Shown here: one piece after another, positions 1 through 8,000 of the stretch
Numbering within the stretch: the first letter of the stretch is position 1
How the letters are laid out: each line of letters starts with the position of its first letter
From: Oceanospirillaceae bacterium UBA7410
GTDB taxonomy: Bacteria > Pseudomonadota > Gammaproteobacteria > Pseudomonadales > Balneatricaceae
Length of the DNA: 13,716 nt
Assembly (NCBI GenBank): GCA_002470565.1
Contig: DKMQ01000032.1
Coordinates: 1 to 13,716 of the forward strand
Reading direction: 5' to 3'
Made by a program: the position numbers and the translations under genes
The notes under the pieces: generated by a model
What the model saw: the letters and a program-made list of their open reading frames with translations, nothing else
Database searches by the model: none
Told to the model about the DNA's origin: nothing

Positions 1-1
1 G

Positions 2-208
2 GAATTCATAGGCTATAGCACACAGCAAAAAAACATATCAGAGGTTTGGCTAAAGTCGCTCATGACTGGGCGTCTTATAAAGGCACAGGTTGGGTCTATG
101 ATTTATGGGTGGCGGGTGTCTGATATTGGCCCTCAAGGAGTGAGTTTTACGCTAGGGCAGCAGCACATCAAGCTGCCGCCTGCGTGCTTTACAGGAGTTT
201 GTGAATGA
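2..208 (+). CDS. C-terminal fragment of a small PilP/HofP-like pilus assembly protein (5' end outside window)
   Basis: An open frame of 68 codons runs in from the left edge and ends at TGA 206-208. The stop overlaps the ATG of the secretin gene at 205 (ATGA overlap), so the two genes are probably translationally coupled. The visible peptide has a short beta-rich pattern (VWLKSL, then AQVGSMIYGWRVSDI, then GVSFTLG) like the homology-region fold of PilP and GspC, inner-membrane partners of secretins. The position just before a secretin, in the pilMNOPQ order, supports a PilP role. It differs from ordinary PilP at the end: it finishes with two cysteines four residues apart (C-F-T-G-V-C-E), which could form a disulfide in the periplasm. 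The N terminus, where a lipoprotein signal would be, is not visible. Being coding is fairly sure; the family is inferred from position and a weak pattern. Confidence 0.55.
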   Translation, partial: EFIGYSTQQKNISEVWLKSLMTGRLIKAQVGSMIYGWRVSDIGPQGVSFTLGQQHIKLPPACFTGVCE

Positions 209-1434
209 TGGATAAACTAAAATTAATGTTAATAATAGTGGCAATGCACTTAGGTTTGTTGGCGTTATCACCTGCAAGTTTCGCTAATGGACATGCTGGT
301 AATACCATGCAAAAAGTCACCATAAATGTACACAAGGTCACCCTTAGAGATGTGTTGTATGAGCTTGCACAAGCAGCACAAATCAACTTAGTGCTAAGCC
401 ATGATGTAGATTTTGAAATAAGCCTAATGCTACAAGAAATCGATCCCTATACAGGCTTAAAGCTGATGTGTAATACGGTAGCTATAGATTGTCAATTTAC
501 ACAAGAGGGCCTTGTAGTAGGTGCGAAGGCTGAAACTATAAATACTAAAATATTCCCCTTACATACGGTTAAATTAAGCTATGGCGATGCAGACGCTATA
601 TTGCTTGCATTGCAAAGCGCCCCATCAATGCTCTCTTCCAAGGGCCAATTATTAGCTGATAGTCGCAGCCAGCAGGTGTTTATTTATGACGATAACGCCC
701 ACGCGGCTACCCTAATCAAAGCTATAAAAGCATTAGATCAGCCTCTTAAGCAGCTTTTAATAGAGGGTAGAATTGTGATCGTAAAGTCTACTTTGGGCAC
801 ATCTCAAGGGCTAGATTTTATTGGGGGACTGGGCCCGCAGGTGGTTGGCAATGGTCTAGCTACGCAAGCAAACCAAGCAACTGTTAGTTTTAACCAGCTA
901 GGGGGTGGGCTGCAGCTAGGTTTGGTGGGAGCGCATGTCATGTTAAATTTGGAGCTTGCGGCACTTGAAGCCAGTGGTCAAATACTCACCTTGTCCCAGC
1001 CACAAATATTAGTACAAGAGGGCTATGCAGGCAGCATTTATACAGGCCAAGAAGTGCCCTATACAGTGGCCACAGACAATGGACAGCAGCAAGAATGGAA
1101 GAGTGCGGTGCTAGGGCTAACAGCAACACCTAGAGTTTTGCCCAAAAACCAGGTGCAGCTAGACTTGCTAGTAGTACAAGATTCTATAGGAGATTTATTA
1201 CCCAATGGAGAGCTCGCGCTAAACACCCACAAGCTTGAAACTAGAGCAGTGGTGGGCTTGGGGCAAACGCTGGTATTGGGAGGGGCTTTATATCAGCAAC
1301 AATTAGATCGATTACTGTCTAACCCAGCAATTTCAAGCCTCCCCTTAGTAGGGCAATGGTTTGAACAACAAAAACAAGAGTCTGAGAGGTTTGAACTATT
1401 GATTTTTGTCACCCCACGCATAGTTAACCCTTGA
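205..1434 (+). CDS. pilQ: Compact type IV pilus / DNA-uptake secretin (PilQ/HofQ family)
   Basis: This is an outer-membrane secretin, the ring through which a type IV pilus or competence pilus passes. Residues 1-27 look like a Sec signal peptide (charged start, hydrophobic 7-21, likely cut after SFA). About 38-90 is a secretin/TonB short N-terminal domain, about 113-185 an N1 (NolW-like) ring domain, and 235-407 the secretin core. The core shows LNLELAALEASG, then GQEVPYTV, and the terminal signature with GQTLVLGG, LPLVGQWF and ELLIFVTPRIV. At 409 aa it is far shorter than typical PilQ (roughly 700 aa) and lacks AMIN domains, matching HofQ/ComE in size. A TGA at 202-204 lies directly before the start in the same frame, so it is not a piece of a longer frame. 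AGGAG at 193-197 is 7 nt from the ATG. Two cysteines (C89, C96) lie in the first domain. Confidence 0.9.
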   Translation: MMDKLKLMLIIVAMHLGLLALSPASFANGHAGNTMQKVTINVHKVTLRDVLYELAQAAQINLVLSHDVDFEISLMLQEIDPYTGLKLMCNTVAIDCQFTQEGLVVGAKAETINTKIFPLHTVKLSYGDADAILLALQSAPSMLSSKGQLLADSRSQQVFIYDDNAHAATLIKAIKALDQPLKQLLIEGRIVIVKSTLGTSQGLDFIGGLGPQVVGNGLATQANQATVSFNQLGGGLQLGLVGAHVMLNLELAALEASGQILTLSQPQILVQEGYAGSIYTGQEVPYTVATDNGQQQEWKSAVLGLTATPRVLPKNQVQLDLLVVQDSIGDLLPNGELALNTHKLETRAVVGLGQTLVLGGALYQQQLDRLLSNPAISSLPLVGQWFEQQKQESERFELLIFVTPRIVNP

Positions 1435-1459
1435 TTATGTTAATGTTAGTCTCCATAAT
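1431..1459 (+). promoter_or_regulatory. Candidate sigma-70 promoter for aroK
   Basis: TTGATT (1431-1436) and CATAAT (1454-1459) are separated by 17 nt. The -10 matches the consensus at 5 of 6 positions and the -35 at 4 of 6. The -35 overlaps the stop codon of the secretin gene. The predicted start, near 1466, falls just before the hairpin at 1471-1505. Prediction by eye only. Confidence 0.35.
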
Positions 1460-1470
1460 TTACCAAGTCT

Positions 1471-1512
1471 ACCCGGGTTGAGCAGTGAGTGCTTAATGAC
1501 CGGGTTTTGTTG
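1471..1512 (+). terminator. Intrinsic-terminator-like hairpin between the secretin gene and aroK
   Basis: The outer stem is ACCCGG (1471-1476) with CCGGGT (1500-1505). The inner stem is TTGAGCA (1478-1484) with TGCTTAA (1490-1496), including one G-U pair, around the loop GTGAG. One nt and three nt form an internal bulge between the stems. A T-rich run begins at 1505 (TTTTGTTGTTG). This fits an intrinsic terminator ending the pilus transcript. If the promoter at 1431-1459 is real, the same hairpin would also be the 5' end of the aroK mRNA and could act as an attenuator or a stabilising structure. Confidence 0.55.
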
Positions 1513-1538
1513 TTGCTGTTCCTAAAAGGAATCTCATT

Positions 1539-2054
1539 GTGAATATATTTTTAATTGGCCCAATGGGTGCTGGTAAAAGCACCATCGGGCGCCAGCTTGC
1601 ACGTGAGCTAAAGCTAGAGTTTTTAGATACTGATAGAGAAATCGAGGAAAGGTCTGGCGCAGACATTCCTTGGATTTTTGATGTAGAAGGCGAAGCAGGC
1701 TTTCGTAAGCGTGAAGCAAACATTATTACCGAGCTAACCGAGCATAGAGATTTGGTGATGGCTACAGGTGGCGGTGCAGTAGAGCTAGCTGAAAACCGTC
1801 AACATTTATCGGCCCGCGGCACTGTGGTGTATTTATTTGCCACAGTAGAGCAGCAGTTAGAGCGCACATCAAAAGATAAAAATCGCCCATTGCTACAAAA
1901 TGAAGACCCAGAGCAAGTGTTGCGAGATTTATTTGCGCACAGGCATGCGTTATACGAAGAAACAGCTGATATTCAAGTGGCTACAGGCGCACAAAACCCA
2001 CGTTTGTTAGTGGCAGAAATTATTAAGCAAATTGAAGCTATTCGGTCCTTGTAG
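1539..2054 (+). CDS. aroK: Shikimate kinase
   Basis: Catalyses ATP-dependent phosphorylation of shikimate to shikimate 3-phosphate in the cytoplasm, the fifth step of the shikimate pathway. The 171-aa length is normal for AroK. The P-loop GPMGAGKST is at residues 7-15. The magnesium/shikimate-binding D-T-D is at 30-32, the shikimate-binding arginine of GFRKRE is R56, the GGG loop is at 77-79, the lid arginine of NRPLL is R116, and R135 lies in the later AHRHALYEE motif. The start is GTG, preceded by AAAAGGA (1524-1530) at 8-nt spacing. No upstream in-frame start preserves the family N terminus, which begins right before the P-loop strand. It lies directly upstream of aroB, the usual gammaproteobacterial pairing, though a 107-nt gap separates them. 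Nothing in the sequence suggests damage. Confidence 0.97.
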   Translation: MNIFLIGPMGAGKSTIGRQLARELKLEFLDTDREIEERSGADIPWIFDVEGEAGFRKREANIITELTEHRDLVMATGGGAVELAENRQHLSARGTVVYLFATVEQQLERTSKDKNRPLLQNEDPEQVLRDLFAHRHALYEETADIQVATGAQNPRLLVAEIIKQIEAIRSL

Positions 2055-2071
2055 CCAGAATAGTCCACCAA

Positions 2072-2090
2072 GCCCTGCAGGATGTAGGGC
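2072..2090 (+). repeat. Small hairpin in the aroK-aroB gap
   Basis: GCCCTGCA (2072-2079) pairs with TGTAGGGC (2083-2090), eight pairs with one G-U, around a 3-nt loop. It begins 17 nt after the aroK stop. No T-run follows, so it is not a standard intrinsic terminator. It could be an mRNA stability or processing element. Confidence 0.4.
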
Positions 2091-2107
2091 CAAGCAACGA
2101 TTGAATC

Positions 2108-2152
2108 AAAGCCTTAGCCTAACTTAAAGCCTTAGCCAAATTTAGAGCCCTT
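2108..2152 (+). repeat. 18-bp tandem repeat, about 2.5 copies, just upstream of aroB
   Basis: AAAGCCTTAGCC occurs at 2108-2119 and again, identical, at 2126-2137. A degenerate third partial copy, AGAGCCCTT, is at 2144-2152. The six bases completing each unit are TAACTT and AAATTT. The array ends 9 nt before the aroB ATG and occupies the place where a ribosome binding site would be. Confidence 0.65.
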
Positions 2153-2161
2153 CATTATTCC

Positions 2162-3259
2162 ATGACTAGCATACAACACACCCTAACCGTTGAATTAGGA
2201 ACGCGCAGTTATCCCATTTATATTGGTAGCGGGCTATTACAGCAAGCGCAGCTTTTAGGGCAACATATTACTGGCAAACAAGTGATGGTGGTGACTAACA
2301 CCACTATAGCGCCACTATACTTAAAAGCAGTAATTGATGGATTAAAAAGTCTGCAAGCTAGTGACTTGCAGATAGATACTTTAGTGCTTGAAGATGGCGA
2401 ACAACACAAACATCTAGATACAGTAAGCTTAATTTTTGATCACCTACTAGAGCAGCGTCACAATCGCACCACTACCCTTATTGCATTAGGTGGTGGCGTG
2501 ATTGGTGATATGACAGGTTACGCTGCAGCAGCTTATCAGCGCGGGGTTAATTTTATACAAATCCCTACTACCTTGTTATCTCAGGTTGATTCTTCTGTAG
2601 GTGGTAAAACGGGCGTTAACCACCCCCTTGGCAAAAACATGATTGGCGCATTTCATCAGCCCCAATGTGTGATTATAGATACCCATACTTTAAAAACGTT
2701 ACCTTCGCGTGAGCTATCTGCAGGGCTAGCTGAAGTGATTAAATATGGCCTTATAGCGCAGCCAGACTTTTTCTCTTGGTTAGAGCAAAATATAGTTGGG
2801 CTGCGTGAATTAGAGCCTCAGCTTATTAGCCAAGCTATCTATCAGTCTTGTTTGAGTAAAGCGCGTATTGTAGCCGCCGATGAGCGTGAGCAAGGCCAGC
2901 GTGCTTTGTTAAATTTTGGCCATACCTTTGGCCATGCTATAGAAACGCAAATGGGTTATGGCAACTGGCTGCATGGCGAAGCTGTAGGTGCTGGAATGGC
3001 CATGGCGGCAGACTTATCATGCCGTTTGGGGTGGATTACTAAGTCACAAGTTCAGCGTATTCAAAACTTGTTAGAAGCTTCTGGATTGCCTTTATGGGGG
3101 CCGCCAACGATGCAAGTAGAGGCTTATTTAGCGCACATGCAGGTAGATAAAAAAGTCACCGATGGCACTATTCGTTTAATACTGCTCCAGCAATTAGGCC
3201 ATGCCATAGTCACGTCAGACTTTGACAACCAACTATTGCAGCAGACTTTAGCTGTTTAG
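2162..3259 (+). CDS. aroB: 3-dehydroquinate synthase
   Basis: Converts 3-deoxy-D-arabino-heptulosonate 7-phosphate to 3-dehydroquinate, the second shikimate-pathway step, using NAD+ and a divalent metal in the cytoplasm. The 365-aa length is typical. The NAD-binding half contains LEDGEQHK (76-83), [11 protein letters not shown] (110-120) and the strongly conserved [19 protein letters not shown] (135-153). The metal ligands expected for the family are present: E191 in AEVIKYG, H254 in [11 protein letters not shown] (with catalytic-type H258), and H271 in LHGEAVG. The ATG at 2162 gives the usual N terminus ([15 protein letters not shown]), and no other start exists in this frame downstream of the TAA at 2120-2122. 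No good Shine-Dalgarno sequence is visible before it, and the region is filled by an 18-bp repeat. Its stop codon is part of the damX ribosome binding site. Confidence 0.97.
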   Translation: MTSIQHTLTVELGTRSYPIYIGSGLLQQAQLLGQHITGKQVMVVTNTTIAPLYLKAVIDGLKSLQASDLQIDTLVLEDGEQHKHLDTVSLIFDHLLEQRHNRTTTLIALGGGVIGDMTGYAAAAYQRGVNFIQIPTTLLSQVDSSVGGKTGVNHPLGKNMIGAFHQPQCVIIDTHTLKTLPSRELSAGLAEVIKYGLIAQPDFFSWLEQNIVGLRELEPQLISQAIYQSCLSKARIVAADEREQGQRALLNFGHTFGHAIETQMGYGNWLHGEAVGAGMAMAADLSCRLGWITKSQVQRIQNLLEASGLPLWGPPTMQVEAYLAHMQVDKKVTDGTIRLILLQQLGHAIVTSDFDNQLLQQTLAV

Positions 3260-3269
3260 GTGATAAATT

Positions 3270-4817
3270 GTGAGCCAGCTGCGTAAAAAAGCAAACAATC
3301 AAGCAGGCCTCCATGCCGCTTATGTTGCTTATGCGCAACAAGTGGACGAACAAGAAATTACTCCCCAGTCGGATCGCTTAACAGCCTTTACATATCATTC
3401 CAGAGCCCGTGGGCGCCAGTTAGAAACTTTGCTTCACTTAAGTCATTTTTCTGATCACTTGGTGCTAATAAGTGCGCTGTCAGGTGCGGGTAAAACAACC
3501 TTTATTGAGCAGTTTTTACCCGCCACACCTACTCAAACATCTATAGTGCACCTAGCATTAAAAAAGCCTGTAACAGCCTCATGGGTTGCGCGTGCGCTAA
3601 CCCAGCATTTGGCTGTGCCAGTGGAACAAGATGCAGGCTTAGAAGGCAATGTTGTATCTATACAAGGTTTAGCGCAGGAGTTAGCAGCGCAAAAAGAAGT
3701 GCTGTTAATTGTAGTAGATAATGCCCATTGGCTAGATGAAGATGCGCTAAACCTATTAGCTAATACATTGGCAGGTAGTGAACAGCTAGAGGCTCGCCCT
3801 CACGTTATTCTTTGTGCTGATAACACTATGGTAGAGCGCATCGAAGCGCCTGCATATGCACAGCTTAAACAAGATCGTTTTTATCACTTGAAGCTTGCGC
3901 CATTTTCGCAAGAAGAAAGTGCGGACTACTTGCGCCAAAGGCTACAGCACATTGGCTTAACCCACGGCCTTGCTCCTATTCAGTTATTACAGTTACACCA
4001 GTTAGCCAAGGGCAACCCTGGCTACCTTAATATGTTGGCCAATAAAGCCCTAAATAAAGGCGGCTTTGTGCAGCAACAAGGCTTGCCTTGGCTGCACATA
4101 GTAGCCACTACATTGGTGGTGTTGATATTGGCTAGTATTTGGCTTACAAATTACTATTCTGATCGTTCCTTTAAAGACGTAGCGGCATATGCCAGTAGCT
4201 TCTCAAGCGCCCTGTCAGACTCAAACCTAGAGCCCACTAATATAGTAACGCCACAGCCTGCGGCTGCAATTATTAATGCTCCCGACCCTATAGCGGAGCC
4301 TGTGCAAGCAATAGAGGGGCTTGTTTTATATCCTCTATCAACGCAACCCATGCCAAAGCCTTTGCCACCTTTGCAGCCTATAGAGCTGTCACCTGCGTCA
4401 AAAAACATATCTCTTGAGCCAAAGCTAGAGGCAAAGCTTGCCCCAGCAACCGCGCAGCAAATAGCTAGGCTTTGGCCTCAATTTACCGCCATAACTAATC
4501 AGCCTTATCACTACCAAGCGATTTTAGAATTACCCAGTGATCATTTTAGTTTACAGATTCTTGGTGCTCGCTTAGAGGCTACCCTTGAAGCCTTTGTGGC
4601 TAAACAAAAGATCACCCAGCCTCACTACGCTATACAGCTAGTGCGTGGTGGGCAGCCTTGGTATATGTTGCTAGTAGGTGATTATGCTAGCGCTAGTGAC
4701 GCCATGAATGCTGTTGCATCATTGCCCGTGGCTTTGCAAAACCAACAACCTTGGCCGCGACCAGTATCTAGAATTCAGCAGCAGATTCGTAATAAATTCA
4801 ACACAAGTGGTGAATAA
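3270..4817 (+). CDS. damX: DamX-like protein: ATPase domain, transmembrane helix and C-terminal SPOR domain
   Basis: Likely a cell-division-associated inner-membrane protein; SPOR domains bind septal peptidoglycan stripped of stem peptides. Residues about 45-265 form a cytoplasmic AAA/GspA-type ATPase domain with a Walker A (S-G-A-G-K-T-T, 71-77; the first glycine of the consensus is A69) and a Walker B (VLLIVVDNAHWLD, 144-156), in which N151 stands where many AAA enzymes have glutamate. A single hydrophobic helix spans about 274-293. A proline- and alanine-rich periplasmic linker (about 320-395) leads to the SPOR domain (about 424-488; FSLQILGA, YAIQLVRGGQPWYMLLVGDY). The GTG start is preceded by AGGTGA (3258-3263), which overlaps the aroB stop, with 6-nt spacing, suggesting coupled translation. 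The aroK-aroB-damX order matches E. coli and Pseudomonas. Whether it hydrolyses ATP cannot be told. Confidence 0.9.
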   Translation: MSQLRKKANNQAGLHAAYVAYAQQVDEQEITPQSDRLTAFTYHSRARGRQLETLLHLSHFSDHLVLISALSGAGKTTFIEQFLPATPTQTSIVHLALKKPVTASWVARALTQHLAVPVEQDAGLEGNVVSIQGLAQELAAQKEVLLIVVDNAHWLDEDALNLLANTLAGSEQLEARPHVILCADNTMVERIEAPAYAQLKQDRFYHLKLAPFSQEESADYLRQRLQHIGLTHGLAPIQLLQLHQLAKGNPGYLNMLANKALNKGGFVQQQGLPWLHIVATTLVVLILASIWLTNYYSDRSFKDVAAYASSFSSALSDSNLEPTNIVTPQPAAAIINAPDPIAEPVQAIEGLVLYPLSTQPMPKPLPPLQPIELSPASKNISLEPKLEAKLAPATAQQIARLWPQFTAITNQPYHYQAILELPSDHFSLQILGARLEATLEAFVAKQKITQPHYAIQLVRGGQPWYMLLVGDYASASDAMNAVASLPVALQNQQPWPRPVSRIQQQIRNKFNTSGE

Positions 4818-4881
4818 CTTTTACAAATGTAGCGAACGTCGCCAATTGTGTAGACATTCTCTCCTTTATACTCTGAATAGT

Positions 4882-4910
4882 TTGTCTGTGATGGTTTTCT
4901 CAGGTAGTAT
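4882..4910 (+). promoter_or_regulatory. Weak candidate promoter upstream of gltB
   Basis: TTGTCT (4882-4887) and TAGTAT (4905-4910) are 17 nt apart; each matches the consensus at 4 of 6 positions. A second possibility is TTGATT (4924-4929) with TTATAA (4948-4953) at 18 nt. gltB starts 250 nt after damX, so a promoter in this gap is expected, but neither candidate is strong. Confidence 0.25.
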
Positions 4911-4936
4911 GTTCCTCCATTTGTTGATTCAATAAA

Positions 4937-4956
4937 CTTATAAGCTCTTATAAGAG
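4937..4956 (+). promoter_or_regulatory. AT-rich palindrome in the gltB leader
   Basis: CTTATAAG occurs at 4937-4944 and again at 4947-4954. The second copy lies inside the perfect 12-bp palindrome CTCTTATAAGAG (4945-4956). This could be an operator for a dimeric regulator of gltBD or a weak damX 3' hairpin. No T-run follows it, which argues against a terminator. Confidence 0.35.
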
Positions 4957-5028
4957 TTTGTAATTAAAGCAAGTGTCCTGCTGATCCTTGTTTCTTCTAA
5001 AGCGTTCATCTAGCACTTGTTAACACCC

Positions 5029-5046
5029 CGGTGGCTTGAAGCCCCG
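5029..5046 (+). promoter_or_regulatory. Small hairpin 21 nt upstream of the gltB start codon
   Basis: CGG (5029-5031) pairs with CCG (5044-5046) and GGC (5033-5035) with GCC (5041-5043). T5032 is bulged and the loop is TTGAA. It sits just upstream of the purine-rich ribosome-binding region GCGAGAGAGA (5054-5063) and might modulate gltB translation. It is short and could be chance. Confidence 0.3.
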
Positions 5047-5067
5047 TAGATTAGCGAGAGAGATACG

Positions 5068-8000
5068 ATGAGCGCTGGCTTTTTTAATCCCAAAGAATTT
5101 AAAGATAATTGTGGTTTTGGTCTTATTGCACATATGCACGGCGACCCTAGCCATGACTTATTGCAAAAAGCGATAGAATCACTTACCTGTATGACCCACC
5201 GTGGTGGCATAGCCGCTGATGGTAAAACCGGCGACGGGTGTGGTTTATTGCTACAAATGCCAGACGATTTTATGCGTCGAATTGCACTGGATAACTTTTC
5301 AGAAGAGCTGACAGAGTCTTATGGTGTGGGAATGGTATTTTTATCCCAAGATGAAGACAAAGCTGCTCACTCGCGTAATGTATTGAATCAAGCTATAGAA
5401 GATAATGGCCTTGAAGTTGTGGGCTGGCGTGAAGTGCCAGTAGATCCCTCTTGCCTTGGGCCTATTGGCGCAAACTGCCAGCCGCGCATAGAGCAGGTGT
5501 TTGTAAACAGCCCAGGTCTTCGGGGAGAAGTGTTAGAAGCGCGCTTATTAGTGGCTCGTAAAACCACCATGTATGCACTCACTTTAGATGAAGAATTTTA
5601 TGTGTGTAGCTTATCCCACCGTGTGCTTTCCTATAAAGGCCTAATGATGCCGGTAGATCTGCCGGTGTTTTATAAAGACTTAGGCGACCCAGCATTAAAA
5701 ACGGCTATTTGTACTTTTCATCAGCGTTTTTCTACCAACACATTGCCGCGTTGGCCGCTGGCCCAGCCCTTTCGCTTTTTAGCCCACAATGGTGAAATTA
5801 ACACCATTGAAGGCAACCGTAACTGGGCTAAAGCCCGTCAAAATGTATTAGCAACACCGCTTATTCCAGAGCTACAAGAGCTTGAAGGCGTGGTAAACAC
5901 CACAGGTTCAGACTCATCTAGCATGGACAATATGATAGAGCTGATGGTGTTGGGTGGTATGGATGTATTTCGTGCCTTGCGTTTGATTATGCCGCCAGCG
6001 TGGCAAAACGATGAGCTGATGGATCCAGAACTACGTGCCTTTTATGAATATAATTCTATGCATATGGAAGCATGGGATGGCCCTGCTGGCATGGTATTAA
6101 ATACTGGACGTTATGCGGTGTGCTTATTAGACCGCAATGGTTTGCGCCCTTCACGTTGGGTGATGACCAAAGATGATTACCTAGTGACTGCCTCTGAAAT
6201 TGGGACCTTTGAATATGACCCGCTAGATGTTGTGGCTAAAGGTCGCGTAGGCCCTGGGCAAATTTTGGCGGTAGATACTCATACCGGCGAAATCATGCAC
6301 ACTAAAGACATTGATGACCGCCTTAAGGCGTCTCAGCCTTATAAGAAGTGGTTGCGCAAGTCTGCCATCCGTTTGGAAGGCACCTTAGATGAAGAGCAGT
6401 CTTTTGAAGACTTCACAGAAGGTGAATTAAAGCGTCACATGAAAATGCATCAAGTGACCTTTGAAGAGCGTGATCAAGTGATTCGCCCATTAGCAGAAAC
6501 AGGTCAAGAAGCTGTAGGCTCTATGGGAGATGATACTCCTATGGCAGTGTTATCTAGCCGTGTGCGTTCAGTTTATGAATACTTTCGTCAGCAATTTGCT
6601 CAGGTGACCAATCCACCCATAGACCCATTGCGTGAAGCTGTAGTGATGTCGTTGGAAACCTGTTTAGGTAAAGAGCGTAACATCTTCCAAGAAGGCCCAG
6701 AGCTAGCTAAGCGCATTGTGTTAGGTTCGCCCATATTGTCGGCCAGTAAATATACCAACTTATTAAACATGAACGTGCCTGGCTTTAAGGTGCAGTCCAT
6801 TAACTTGAACTACGACCCTGAAGTAGGCTTAGAGGCCTCTATTAAAGACGTTTGCCAGCAAGCAGAAGAAGCTGTGCGTAGGCGCGTTGGCATAGTAATA
6901 CTTAGTGATCGTGAGATTGAAAAAGGCAAATTGCCTATCCCAGCTAGTATGGCTACCGGTGCAGTGCATCATCACCTAACGAACACTGGGTTGCGTTGCG
7001 ATGCCAACATTGTAGTGGACACAGGCAGTGCAAGAGACTCTCATCATTTTGCCGTGTTAATTGGTTTTGGTGCTACAGCCGTTTACCCATACCTAAGCTA
7101 CCGCGTGATTAACGACATGGTGAGCTCTGGCGAAATTATTGGGGATCCGGTAGATTGCCATAAGTCTTATCGCAAAGGTATCAACAAAGGCCTGCTTAAA
7201 ATCATGTCTAAAATGGGTATCTCTACCATCGCTTCATATCGTGGCGCACAGTTATTTGAAGCCATAGGAATAAGCAGCCCTATTATAGACCTTTGTTTCC
7301 ATGGTGTGGCTAGCCGCATAGAAGGTGCAAAATTTGCTGACTTCCAGTCAGACCAACAAGTGCTCGCCGCTGAAGCTTGGATAGATCGTAAGCCTATACA
7401 ACAAGGTGGCCTGCTTAAATACATTCATGGTGGTGAATATCACGCCTATAACCCAGACATCATCACCACCGTTCAAGCTGCTGTGCAAACAGGTGATTAT
7501 GGGGTGTATAAAAAATATGCCAAGTTAGTTAATGAGCGTGGTGTTGCCTCGCTTCGTGACTTACTTAAGCTCAAGTCATCTGATGCGATTGATATCAGCG
7601 AAGTAGAGCCTTTAAGCGAAATATTTAAACGCTTTGATAGTGCGGCGATGTCTTTAGGAGCATTATCTCCAGAAGCCCATGAGTCTTTGGCTATGGCCAT
7701 GAATGAGCTAGGTGGAAGGTCTAATTCTGGTGAAGGTGGTGAAGACCCTGCACGTTATGGCACTAATAAGCGCTCTAAAATTAAGCAAATCGCTTCGGGC
7801 CGTTTTGGCGTAACACCTGCTTACTTAGTTAGCGCAGAAGTGTTACAAATAAAAGTGGCCCAAGGCGCCAAACCAGGCGAAGGTGGTCAGCTACCAGGGG
7901 GCAAGGTAAACGATCTGATAGCGACGTTGCGTTACTCTGTGCCCGGTGTGACTTTAATATCACCACCACCACACCACGACATTTACTCTATCGAAGATTT

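Noticed and set aside
1-204. Idea that the short secretin is the 3' part of a frameshifted full-length PilQ
   Set aside because: The secretin frame has stops at 16-18, 121-123 and 202-204, the protein has its own signal peptide and ribosome site, and the upstream DNA encodes a different protein in another frame.
4708-4935. Plus-strand open frame of 75 codons spanning the damX end and the following gap
   Set aside because: It overlaps the damX SPOR end in another frame, has no ribosome site and its composition is not protein-like; the gap looks regulatory instead.
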